Shown piece by piece: positions 37,877-45,799 of a DNA stretch of 64,000 nucleotides. How positions within the stretch are numbered: the first letter of the stretch is position 1; each line of letters starts with the position of its first letter. The stretch comes from Candidatus Altimarinota bacterium (lineage in GTDB: Bacteria > Patescibacteriota > Gracilibacteria > UBA4473), in the NCBI GenBank assembly GCA_018608565.1, contig JABAZT010000028.1:1-64000 (forward strand). The letters are read 5' to 3'. The translations under genes were made by a program, and so were the position numbers. Under the pieces are notes generated by a model. It made no database searches. It saw only the letters and a program-made list of their open reading frames with translations, and was not told the DNA's origin.

Positions 37877-37933
37877 AGACAGTAATCCTTTTAAACCTCT
37901 ACACTTTATTGAATTCTCCCGGTCATTGTTTGG

Positions 37934-38545
37934 TTACCTGATATACAGCTCATCTTCCTTTTTCAGCCCCTCGTATACGACCCTCAAAGACTCCTTCCCA
38001 TTTCTGATTCGAGTTTTTACTGTTCCCAATGGCACCCCTAACACCTCCGCTATTTGCTTATTTGTCTTACCTCTTAAAAAGCTAAGTCTCAAGGGCTCTG
38101 CTTGTAAGGGATCTATAAGCTCCAAGGCTCTTTGCACAAGAACCGTATTATCATTCGCTTCTAATTCAACTCCTGGCCTTGGTATATCCAGAGGACGTAC
38201 CCCTTCGGTATGTAATCTATCAAGTCCCTTAACCTGACGCCCCCTTTCCCGAAAGACATCAATAGTCCGTTTCTGAAGACTTCCAAACATCCAAGACCTT
38301 GCAATTCCTTTTTCTGGATCAAATTGTACAGCTCCCAATCGTAGCCAATAATCCCAAGTTTTGATTATTAGATCATGTGCATCATCTCTATCCTTCAAAA
38401 TCACAGTTGCATATTTTAACAACTCCGGATAATACTTATTCCACAGTTCTGCCTGTGCCTCCAAATCACCTTCCCCCATTTTCACCAATAATACTCCATC
38501 CTCATCTGGAAGCTCTTTTCCTGAATTCTCTGAATCAACTGTCAT
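37934..38545 (-). CDS. ECF-like RNA polymerase sigma factor
   Basis: Alternative sigma factor of 203 aa. Region 2 includes QAELWNKYYPELLKYATVILKDRDDAHDLI and the WSW-like YWLRLG stretch. Region 4 is LQAEPLRLSFLRGKTNKQIAEVLGVPLGTVKTRIRNGKESL, a typical ECF helix-turn-helix. It converges on purM. No adjacent anti-sigma gene is seen, so control is unclear. A TATTAT box lies one base before the ATG. A second, membrane-fused sigma-like protein occurs at 43475. Confidence 0.85.
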   Translation of the reverse strand: MTVDSENSGKELPDEDGVLLVKMGEGDLEAQAELWNKYYPELLKYATVILKDRDDAHDLIIKTWDYWLRLGAVQFDPEKGIARSWMFGSLQKRTIDVFRERGRQVKGLDRLHTEGVRPLDIPRPGVELEANDNTVLVQRALELIDPLQAEPLRLSFLRGKTNKQIAEVLGVPLGTVKTRIRNGKESLRVVYEGLKKEDELYIR

Positions 38546-38892
38546 AATAATATTTGGATTGAAAAATATCTACCAGCTCCTTTTTTAATACTATTATTTC
38601 TTTTGTCAACCACCTCTAAATACACATAAAAATTTAATTTTTGCTGCAGATACAAAATTGGCCTGCCGTGGCTTCGAATATATTTCGAGAGCACAAATCG
38701 GTCAGGCCAGCTGGAACTTTTTATTTATCTGGAAACTTTCGTCAAATTTTTTTTGAAATAAAATTATAGAGCCCTCTCCCATCGATACTTCCTCTCGATA
38801 CAAACACTAGTTAAATACCTATCTAGATGAGATATTTGATTTTTTTGTATTAATATTGATTTTTATCAATAAATAAAATAAATTCCTGTCAC
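38546..38892. other. 347-bp intergenic region with a structured element
   Basis: Divergent region between the sigma-factor gene and the orphan gene at 38893. It contains the long imperfect hairpin at 38659-38709 and AT-rich promoter-like sequence on both sides. I see no ORF and no further signal. Confidence 0.6.
38659..38709. ncRNA. Long imperfect hairpin, possible small RNA or leader structure
   Basis: TGGCCTGCCG pairs with CGG-T-CAGGCCA, and inside it GCTTCGAA pairs with TTCGA-G-AGC around a TATAT loop. The stem is GC-rich in an AT-rich setting. On the plus strand it is followed within 8 nt by CTTTTTATTT, so a rho-independent terminator of a short transcript is possible. I do not recognise a known RNA family. 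Confidence 0.4.
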
Positions 38893-39948
38893 ATGCAAAT
38901 CCCAAAAGAAACTATAATTCTACTTGAAAACGATAGTGTTTGCACTAAACCAAGATCAATCCGGACCAATAATCAATCATCAGATATTCTAGGGAAAGCT
39001 CTACTCGCTATTTCGAGTGAAGTACTACCGATCCCTAGTCACTCAAAACTAGAACCAGGTTCACGATATAAGAGCCTAAAACAGCCTGAGATAAAACTTT
39101 CAGATATCTCTTTTGAAGTTATGCGACGACTTCTCACAGGAGATGCTCCTGTCAAAATTCTAAAGACAGAAATTACCACAAGAATACGAATTTTTACCTA
39201 TTCAGGACAAGAACTTGATAGAGATCTTTTACTAAAAAGTATTGAAGAACAATGCATGTCTAGTCAGTCTTCCTCTTTAGATGTAAATCAATGGATCCTA
39301 GAAACGCCGACTGAAGACCTAAAGGGCAGCGGATTCTCCGACTGGAAAAAAGAATTATCGTTTTCGTTTGATGGAATTGATACCGCTCTCCTCGAAGGAG
39401 TAACTAATTATAAAGAAATTTATACGTATTTTGAAATGCATGTTGAAGAGAATGGTGTAGATCCAGAAATCATAAATCAAGAATTTGCTGTGATGACACT
39501 CGCCAAACGATGGTGGATCGAATTATATGAATCTGAAAAAATAGATTTTAAAACTATGATCAGCGTCCCCGGACTTCCCCTCCACAACCGTGGAAAGGAG
39601 TCTCTTATGAACTCATCTCCAAATCTATCTTCGGCTCAAAAAGTAGATTTATTAGCAAATTCTGTCGGACAGAGAGCGGGTATGCTCGTCAAAGAATATG
39701 GCTGTAAAATGGGCTCCTATAACTTTCTCAAAAAAATAGCACTTATTCCCGGACAATTTCCTGCCTTTTACCTCAGCTACGCAATAGAAGCCGACCATAT
39801 AACGGAAAGACAATTTCGAGACATTTTTAATCAAACAAGATCTCAATTTAGTGACTTTGAACTTGATATGGTTCTCCGTTACGCGGAAAACAAGAATTGG
39901 ATAAATTCTGTGATAGGCAAGAAATTGAGAGAGGAAAGAAATCTTTAA
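38893..39948 (+). CDS. Hypothetical protein, 351 aa
   Basis: Not recognised. A soluble, mostly helical protein with no signal peptide, membrane helix or known motif. It has two tryptophans together (KRWWIELYE) and a C-terminal helix-rich third. It is followed by ung after 33 bp, so the two may share a transcript. Confidence 0.6.
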   Translation: MQIPKETIILLENDSVCTKPRSIRTNNQSSDILGKALLAISSEVLPIPSHSKLEPGSRYKSLKQPEIKLSDISFEVMRRLLTGDAPVKILKTEITTRIRIFTYSGQELDRDLLLKSIEEQCMSSQSSSLDVNQWILETPTEDLKGSGFSDWKKELSFSFDGIDTALLEGVTNYKEIYTYFEMHVEENGVDPEIINQEFAVMTLAKRWWIELYESEKIDFKTMISVPGLPLHNRGKESLMNSSPNLSSAQKVDLLANSVGQRAGMLVKEYGCKMGSYNFLKKIALIPGQFPAFYLSYAIEADHITERQFRDIFNQTRSQFSDFELDMVLRYAENKNWINSVIGKKLREERNL

Positions 39949-39981
39949 TTTTTCTTACTAAGACTATAAGATTCTTATGCA

Positions 39982-40713
39982 ATGAAAATTCAACTCACCA
40001 ACGACTGGAAAGAGCTACTTCGAGATGAATTGGAACAGCCTTATTTCCTAGAACTCAGAGAAAAACTTACCAGAGAAATAGAATCAGGAATACAGATTTT
40101 TCCTTATCCCCAATATATTTTTGAGGCTTTCAACCAATGTTCTCTCTCAAATACCAAAGTCGTCATACTGGGACAAGATCCCTATCACTCCCTCAGTCCG
40201 ATTCAAGAGCCCCTTCCCTCTCCCAAAGGGCGAGGGACTTCAATGATTCCTCATGCGCATGGCATGAGCTTTAGTATTCCAAGAGAGTCAACCAAGATCC
40301 CTCCAAGTCTGAAGAATATCTACAAAGAACTTGCTGCTGATCTCGGCCATACAATCCCCTCTCATGGGAATCTTCAGTCCTGGGCCGAACAAGGCGTTTT
40401 GTTGCTCAACGCTTCACTCACCGTCCAAGCCCATCAAGCTAATAGTCATAAAAACTATGGATGGCATACCTTCACTGATCACGTGATAGAAAAAATTTCA
40501 AATCACAAAGAACATGTGGTTTTTATTTGCTGGGGTGCTTTTGCACAGGGAAAGATCCCGCTCATCGATGAGACGAAACATTTGATTATAAAATCTCCTC
40601 ACCCATCCCCATTTTCAGCTCACAACGGATTTTTTGGCTCTAAACCTTTTAGCAAAACCAACTCATGGCTAAAGAAACAAGAACTACCAGAAATTGCCTG
40701 GGAGGTAAAGTAG
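39982..40713 (+). CDS. ung: Uracil-DNA glycosylase with an inserted peptide
   Basis: Removes uracil from DNA to start base-excision repair. Motifs are intact: ILGQDPYH (catalytic aspartate, water-activating loop), LLLNASLTV (uracil recognition) and HPSPFSAHNGF (the DNA-intercalation loop). After GQDPYH the usual short GPGQ link to AHGMSFS is replaced by about 20 residues (SLSPIQEPLPSPKGRG and following), coded by a palindromic DNA element. The 243 aa are correspondingly longer than the usual 220-225. Whether the enlarged loop beside the active site affects activity is unknown. Confidence 0.93.
   Translation: MKIQLTNDWKELLRDELEQPYFLELREKLTREIESGIQIFPYPQYIFEAFNQCSLSNTKVVILGQDPYHSLSPIQEPLPSPKGRGTSMIPHAHGMSFSIPRESTKIPPSLKNIYKELAADLGHTIPSHGNLQSWAEQGVLLLNASLTVQAHQANSHKNYGWHTFTDHVIEKISNHKEHVVFICWGAFAQGKIPLIDETKHLIIKSPHPSPFSAHNGFFGSKPFSKTNSWLKKQELPEIAWEVK
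40207..40240. repeat. Palindromic element inserted in ung
   Basis: AGCCCCTTCCCTCTCCCAAAG then GGCGAGGGACT: CCCTCTCCC and GGGCGAGGG form an imperfect inverted repeat with an AAA centre. It lies exactly where the protein has extra residues relative to other uracil-DNA glycosylases, so it is an in-frame insertion. Confidence 0.7.
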
Positions 40714-40729
40714 CTGATGAGAATGGTTG

Positions 40730-40757
40730 ATAGTTAATAGTTAATAGTTAATAGTTA
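40730..40757. repeat. Four tandem copies of ATAGTTA
   Basis: Four perfect 7-bp units fill most of the gap between ung and the murL-like gene, ending 6 bp before the ATG. It is a likely slippage-prone tract. A change in copy number would alter the spacing between ung and the next start. Confidence 0.8.
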
Positions 40758-40763
40758 GGATGA

Positions 40764-42128
40764 ATGAAAACCTACGAAACTTTTATTTTTGAAGACTTTC
40801 GTTTTGATCCCGATACAGGAGCTCTTTCTTTGAGATATTCTTTGGATGAAGAATTATATTTTGAGGAACAATGGAATTTCCCAATATCACCCCCTAGCCC
40901 CCTCTTAAATCAAGAGGAAGAATCTCTCGCTGCTTTTAAAAATCAACTACAATCCGCAATCCAAGGACTCTGGATCATGTGTGGAATCTCCTATTACAAG
41001 GCACATCTTCCCAAAAACATATTGATCAAAAATATTGTTCTATCAAAATCTCAGGCTGTGTTTTTTGATAAAATATATTTACACGGATTGGGAGAGTTTT
41101 TTTATGAAAATAAAATTGATCCGAGGGGGCTTATTAACTTTCCGTATGAAAAGAAAGAGAGAAATGTGGAAGATAATTCTTTCAGCCCCTCAGTCTCTCA
41201 ATCTCTCAATCTCTCTGGAACTCTTATTCCCGTTGGTGGAGGAAAAGATTCATTAACGACGATTGAACTCATAAAAAAATCTGAAAATCTTGAAATTTTA
41301 CCGCTTAGCACTTGGGCTGTTGGGCATGGTGATATGTTTGGGCCGATGCTCGAGAAGATTGACCTCCCTCATCTTCAAGTAACCCGAAAAATCTGTCCAA
41401 ACCTGATAACTGAGAATAAAAAAGGGGGCCTAAATGGTCATATACCTATTTCGTCTATCTTGGCTTTTTCTAGTGTTGTGACGGCGCTCCTCAACGGAAA
41501 GAAATATATCCCTCTCTCCAATGAATCCTCTGCCAATGAAGCGAATGTTGAAATGTATGGCATGGAGATAAATCATCAATACAGCAAGACTCTTGAATTT
41601 GAGCAAAATTTCCAAGGATATGTAAAAGAAAATATTTCAGAAGAAGTCGAATACTTCTCTTTCTTACGGCCTTTGAAAGAAATCCATATTGCACAAATTT
41701 TTTGTTCAATATGCTTTGATACATACAGGGACTGCTTTTCTTCGTGTAATAGAAATTTCAAGATAGAATCTTCTACGACTGATCGTAATATGAGATGGTG
41801 TGGTCAGTGCTCTAAGTGTGCTTTTGTGGCGTGTATCTTTGCTCCGTTTCTTGATCGAAAGCAGATGCATAATCTATTTGGATGTGAAATTTTTAAACAA
41901 AAGGAGATTTTGAAATTTGTCCCTGAACTTCTTGGACAGACGGAACACAAGCCTTTTGAATGTGTCGGAGAGTATGATGAAGTCCAGTATGGGATCAATG
42001 CGGCGGTTGATTCTGAAAATTGGCCCGAACTAGAATGTTTTAAAAACACTATCAATCTTGATCTCGCCCTCAACAACCATTCTATGCCTGAACTCTTTTA
42101 TACAATTCTAAACAATAGCATGGACTGA
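40764..42128 (+). CDS. murL: MurL-like UDP-MurNAc-L-Ala-L-Glu epimerase
   Basis: In the alternative peptidoglycan route known from Xanthomonas, MurD2 adds L-glutamate and MurL then inverts it to the D form, using ATP. This 454-aa protein has the PP-loop-like GGGKDSLTTIELIK near residue 158, SNESSANEANV further on, and a cysteine cluster (CGQCSKCAFV) with other cysteines in the last third, all consistent with MurL. The immediate downstream murD-type gene supports the assignment. It lacks a glutamate racemase neighbour. Residues ISPPSPLLNQEEES are encoded by a palindromic element (40884-40920), and a run SVSQSLNLSGT comes from a CTCTCAAT tract. Confidence 0.75.
   Translation: MKTYETFIFEDFRFDPDTGALSLRYSLDEELYFEEQWNFPISPPSPLLNQEEESLAAFKNQLQSAIQGLWIMCGISYYKAHLPKNILIKNIVLSKSQAVFFDKIYLHGLGEFFYENKIDPRGLINFPYEKKERNVEDNSFSPSVSQSLNLSGTLIPVGGGKDSLTTIELIKKSENLEILPLSTWAVGHGDMFGPMLEKIDLPHLQVTRKICPNLITENKKGGLNGHIPISSILAFSSVVTALLNGKKYIPLSNESSANEANVEMYGMEINHQYSKTLEFEQNFQGYVKENISEEVEYFSFLRPLKEIHIAQIFCSICFDTYRDCFSSCNRNFKIESSTTDRNMRWCGQCSKCAFVACIFAPFLDRKQMHNLFGCEIFKQKEILKFVPELLGQTEHKPFECVGEYDEVQYGINAAVDSENWPELECFKNTINLDLALNNHSMPELFYTILNNSMD
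40884..40920. repeat. Palindromic element inserted in the murL-like gene
   Basis: TATCACCCCCTAGCCCCCTC followed by TTAAATCAAGAGGAAG. The pattern CCCCCT-nn-GCC-CCC-CTTAA-n-AAG-GGG-AG is the reverse complement of the element in the degT-like gene at 11488. It is translated in frame near the N-terminus of MurL. Confidence 0.6.
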
Positions 42129-42142
42129 TATGAAAATTTCAT

Positions 42143-42148
42143 TATAAT
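42143..42148 (+). promoter_or_regulatory. -10 box of murD2
   Basis: TATAAT ends 7 nt before the ATG at 42156, inside the 27-bp gap after murL. The gene can be transcribed on its own as a leaderless mRNA, besides any read-through from murL. Confidence 0.55.
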
Positions 42149-42155
42149 AAACACA

Positions 42156-43418
42156 ATGAGATTATCCCAACTGCAATCAGCTTCCAGAGTATTAATCTAT
42201 GGATATGGGGTTGAGGGACAGTCTACCGAGAAATTTTTGAAAGCGCATCAACTCAAAAATTTTGAAATACATGATGATAAAAATGAAGCGTATAACTCTA
42301 AGAAAGATTTGGCTGACTATGACATAATTATAATCTCTGCTGGAATTAACCGACTTACGGTTATTCCGGAAGCCTTGTTAGATCGATGCACCTCCAATAC
42401 TGAGATGTTTTTTCATAATCTATCTCCTGCTAATCGTCGTAAAACAATTGGAATAACGGGAACTAAGGGTAAATCCATGACGGCAAAGTTTGCCTATGAA
42501 CTCTTACAAAATAATGATAAAAAGGTGGCTATTGCTGGAAATTATGGAAATGGATTGTTAGATTTTCTAGATCAAATGGATGATCTAGAGTTTATCGTGA
42601 TGGAATTATCAAGTTTTCAACTGGCCTACCTCAATCGTTCTGTCCATATTGCGATGTGTACCAATTTATTTGAAGATCATCTCGACTGGCACGGAAACAA
42701 AGCCAACTACCATGCTCACAAAGCAAATCTCTGGAAATATCAGACCGAGGCCGATTTTCTCTATATTCCGTATCGGTACTGCAAAGATCCTTCGTTTGAA
42801 ACTGATGGAGAAAAAGTTGTTTGTGGATCACTCTATCACCAGTTTTTTGAAGATGAAGAGAGTATCTGGCATGCCCAACACTATCTACAAAATTTTGGCC
42901 TTGTGCACGAATTACATAAACGAATGGATTTGGGTGAACATGCATTTAAACAAACAGCAAAAGAACTCAAACCACTTCCTCATAGAATGTCTTTCTCTGG
43001 AGAAATTAATGGCGTAAAGTTTTATGACAATGCCATTGCAACTAATCCACATGCGACCACGGCTGATATTGCCTTTCTCCAATCTCGACTTGGATCTATT
43101 ATTATGGGGGGATCTGATAGAGGGATTGACTTGAAACCAGTCTTTGATGCGATGGTCAAAAATCATGTCCGATGCCATGTTATCGTTCAGGAATCAGACT
43201 CAAGTGATAAGATCATTAAAACACTCGAAGCATTTCCTCATCTCCCCTACTCTAAAGCGAAAGATATGAAAGAGGCGATCAAAATTGCTATAAAAGAAAC
43301 CCCTCCAAATAAAGTTTGTGTTCTTTCTCCTGCCTGTGCTAGCTGGGATCGATATAGTGGCTATGGAGAAAAAGGAGACGAATTTACAACTATTGTACAA
43401 GCAAATATAAAACCTTGA
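42156..43418 (+). CDS. murD: MurD-type ligase (probably MurD2, L-Glu adding)
   Basis: Joins glutamate to UDP-MurNAc-L-Ala. Domains: N-terminal UDP-binding region (VLIYGYGVEGQST), the ATP loop GITGTKGKSMTAK, the conserved ELSSFQL and the CTNLFEDHLDWHGN segment, and a C-terminal domain ending SPACASWDRYSGYGEKGDEF. Its place directly after murL suggests the L-glutamate-using MurD2 of the murL pathway rather than ordinary D-Glu MurD, but substrate specificity cannot be read with certainty. Length 420 aa is a little short of typical MurD (about 440). Confidence 0.82.
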   Translation: MRLSQLQSASRVLIYGYGVEGQSTEKFLKAHQLKNFEIHDDKNEAYNSKKDLADYDIIIISAGINRLTVIPEALLDRCTSNTEMFFHNLSPANRRKTIGITGTKGKSMTAKFAYELLQNNDKKVAIAGNYGNGLLDFLDQMDDLEFIVMELSSFQLAYLNRSVHIAMCTNLFEDHLDWHGNKANYHAHKANLWKYQTEADFLYIPYRYCKDPSFETDGEKVVCGSLYHQFFEDEESIWHAQHYLQNFGLVHELHKRMDLGEHAFKQTAKELKPLPHRMSFSGEINGVKFYDNAIATNPHATTADIAFLQSRLGSIIMGGSDRGIDLKPVFDAMVKNHVRCHVIVQESDSSDKIIKTLEAFPHLPYSKAKDMKEAIKIAIKETPPNKVCVLSPACASWDRYSGYGEKGDEFTTIVQANIKP

Positions 43419-43474
43419 TCTTTTGCATCTCCCAAAAAATCTCTACACTCTGTAAGCTACATAAAAATAAACAT

Positions 43475-45784
43475 ATGTCAGAAACGCTTCAAGAGTTTTA
43501 CGAACGTCACAAAGACTTTGCCTTCTCTTATATTTTATATGTCTTTGGTGGAAACCAAAGGGAGGCCTGCCGTGTCTTAAAACAAGTATTTATTGAGTTT
43601 TTTGAAGAAGCTGAATCAAACTCAAAAAACATGACGGATGACTATCTCAAGTCACTTCTACGAAGGAGAACTCGTACCTATGAAAAAAAATATCGAAAAG
43701 AAATTCAAGCCAAGCCACCAGCTGCCACCTACAACACACGACTACTAGAAACCGTCGGAGGTCTTCCTCAGCTACAACAAGACTGTATTATTTTTAAATA
43801 CCTCTATCGACTTACCCCAAAACAAATTTCCAAAATATTGGATAAAACAGAGATGAGTATTCGACAGAACATTAGTAGAGGAACCAAGAAAATTCTCACT
43901 GAAATGGAGGATAACACACACACAAGTAGAACATTTCAGCTCCCGCTGGCTCAAGTTCCAGCTAGAATAGATCAAATTATAAAGCTTAAATTTCGACAGC
44001 CCCAATTCTCTTTTGGTGACTGGGGGATGTTTTATAAAAAATTGAAAGACCCTTGGACTACTTTTTGCCATCAGATTGCTCGAATGACACACTCTAAATG
44101 GGTTATTTTAGGAATTCTTATATTAGGAGTTACCAGTGTTCTAAAAGTTCCAGATATTGTCTACTCCAGTGATCTTGTAGGACCAAAAAACCCACTCTAC
44201 ACCTGGAAACGAAGTATGGAGAATACACGTCTTGCGTCATTTCAAAATCCTGCAAATCGTTCTCGATACTATCTAGTCCTATCAAACAGAAGGATCAAGG
44301 AAGCCTATGGACTTAGTCGTACTCCTTCTCTTATTAGTTTGGTTTGGCAGGAGTCTTTTGCTAATACAGATTTCGTACTCCAAAACTCTACTACTTTGAC
44401 ACCAAAGAATAATCTTGTGGCAGGACTTTTGGCTGAAGGTTCGTATTATCTAGGGCAATCAATACTAGAGGTAAATCTTATTGAAAGTCCTCATACAAGC
44501 TTTTCAATCTTAAAAGAAATTGACTCCAATCTAAAACAACACCAAATCTTGGTTCGGCATATCAAGAATATTAGTAGTGCCCCTGAATTGGTTGAAACCA
44601 GTACCAATATTCAAACAATACAGACACAACAACTCTCTACGATATCGACAAACCAGGCACTTATAACTGATTCGATTGCTACCGGAAAAACACCTCAACT
44701 TGTGGCAGCTCAAACAATGAAAGTTGTTTTCAGTGGAAATCCAGGAAAAAACAAGATTATAAAAGAAACCCTAGAGAAACATAATAAAATGAGAGCTGAT
44801 GCTCCACCATACACAGAGACAGGAAACTACGAAGCTATTGAGTCATTTAAAGAAATTGTTTTGGATGTTCGAATTCCAATCTCTGAAGTTGAACTCACTC
44901 CACTCCCAATAGCCCCTTCTAGTGGTACATCTGTGTTAATGGAATCAAAACCACCAGTCCCGAATGTGCCAACTGAAACAAATGAAAAAACTACAACAGA
45001 AGAAGCTCGATCAAAACTAAATGATCAATTCACCGATCCATTAGAAGAAGTCATATCAGATCCATCAGAACCTATAGAAGAAGCTTCCCCTCTTGTTCCC
45101 GAAACCGAGAATATCATCCCTGTAATTGATATTCCTAAATCAGAGAACCCTTCTGCCATTGATGCAGAAGTTGAAAATCTTGAAAATACATTTGAAGCGC
45201 TTCAAGATGCCAAACAAGATATTCCCCCAATCATAACTGACTCTCCTGAAACAGATTCTCAAATAATTGAAGAGCCTATTGCTCCCGAAACAATTGCCGA
45301 AGAAATATCACCTCCTGCGGTAGAAGAAACGGCCAACACAGAATTGATCGAATCTACTGAACCTGAAACGGTTATCCCGGCTGAAACAATAGCACCGCTA
45401 TCTACTCAGGAAGAAACAGCACCGCCTGCTACTCCAGATACTACTGAGGAGTTGATTGAATCTACTGAACCCGTCGCACCTCCGACAACTACAACCCCAC
45501 CCCCGACGCCCGTAGTTGAAATACCTAAGCCTGAAACAGAGACCGAAATAAAAACAGAAAATAACACAGAGCCAAATGTCCTAGAAGAAACACCTCCTAG
45601 CGAAATAACGCCGGACACTGAAAATGAAATTCCTTCAGAAGAAGCCGCTACTCCAAAACCGACATCACTACAACCAGAAAAGGTAAAAGCGATGGAACAA
45701 CTTTTTGGAAGTAAGGCGGAAAAAAAACCAGACCCAACGGGAATCCCAATCGAAACAACTATCACCGAAAAAGAAATTCAATAA
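43475..45784 (+). CDS. Sigma-factor-like domain fused to a membrane helix and DUF5667
   Basis: A 769-aa fusion. Residues about 1-150 resemble an ECF sigma factor: a region-2-like start (FAFSYILYVFGGNQREACRVLKQVF) and a region-4-like helix-turn-helix (LPQLQQDCIIFKYLYRLTPKQISKILDKTEMSIRQNISRGTKKI). A single membrane helix lies near residues 206-228 (WVILGILILGVTSVLKV). Outside it is a DUF5667-like segment (GPKNPLYTWKRSMENTRLASFQNP), then helical repeats. The last 300 residues are a Pro/Thr/Glu-rich unstructured tail. DUF5667 proteins often neighbour ECF sigma genes in other bacteria; here the two are one polypeptide. The ATG at 43475 is preferred because the track's first 20 residues do not look like protein. 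Confidence 0.75.
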   Translation: MSETLQEFYERHKDFAFSYILYVFGGNQREACRVLKQVFIEFFEEAESNSKNMTDDYLKSLLRRRTRTYEKKYRKEIQAKPPAATYNTRLLETVGGLPQLQQDCIIFKYLYRLTPKQISKILDKTEMSIRQNISRGTKKILTEMEDNTHTSRTFQLPLAQVPARIDQIIKLKFRQPQFSFGDWGMFYKKLKDPWTTFCHQIARMTHSKWVILGILILGVTSVLKVPDIVYSSDLVGPKNPLYTWKRSMENTRLASFQNPANRSRYYLVLSNRRIKEAYGLSRTPSLISLVWQESFANTDFVLQNSTTLTPKNNLVAGLLAEGSYYLGQSILEVNLIESPHTSFSILKEIDSNLKQHQILVRHIKNISSAPELVETSTNIQTIQTQQLSTISTNQALITDSIATGKTPQLVAAQTMKVVFSGNPGKNKIIKETLEKHNKMRADAPPYTETGNYEAIESFKEIVLDVRIPISEVELTPLPIAPSSGTSVLMESKPPVPNVPTETNEKTTTEEARSKLNDQFTDPLEEVISDPSEPIEEASPLVPETENIIPVIDIPKSENPSAIDAEVENLENTFEALQDAKQDIPPIITDSPETDSQIIEEPIAPETIAEEISPPAVEETANTELIESTEPETVIPAETIAPLSTQEETAPPATPDTTEELIESTEPVAPPTTTTPPPTPVVEIPKPETETEIKTENNTEPNVLEETPPSEITPDTENEIPSEEAATPKPTSLQPEKVKAMEQLFGSKAEKKPDPTGIPIETTITEKEIQ

Positions 45785-45799
45785 TTTTATAGAAAACGA

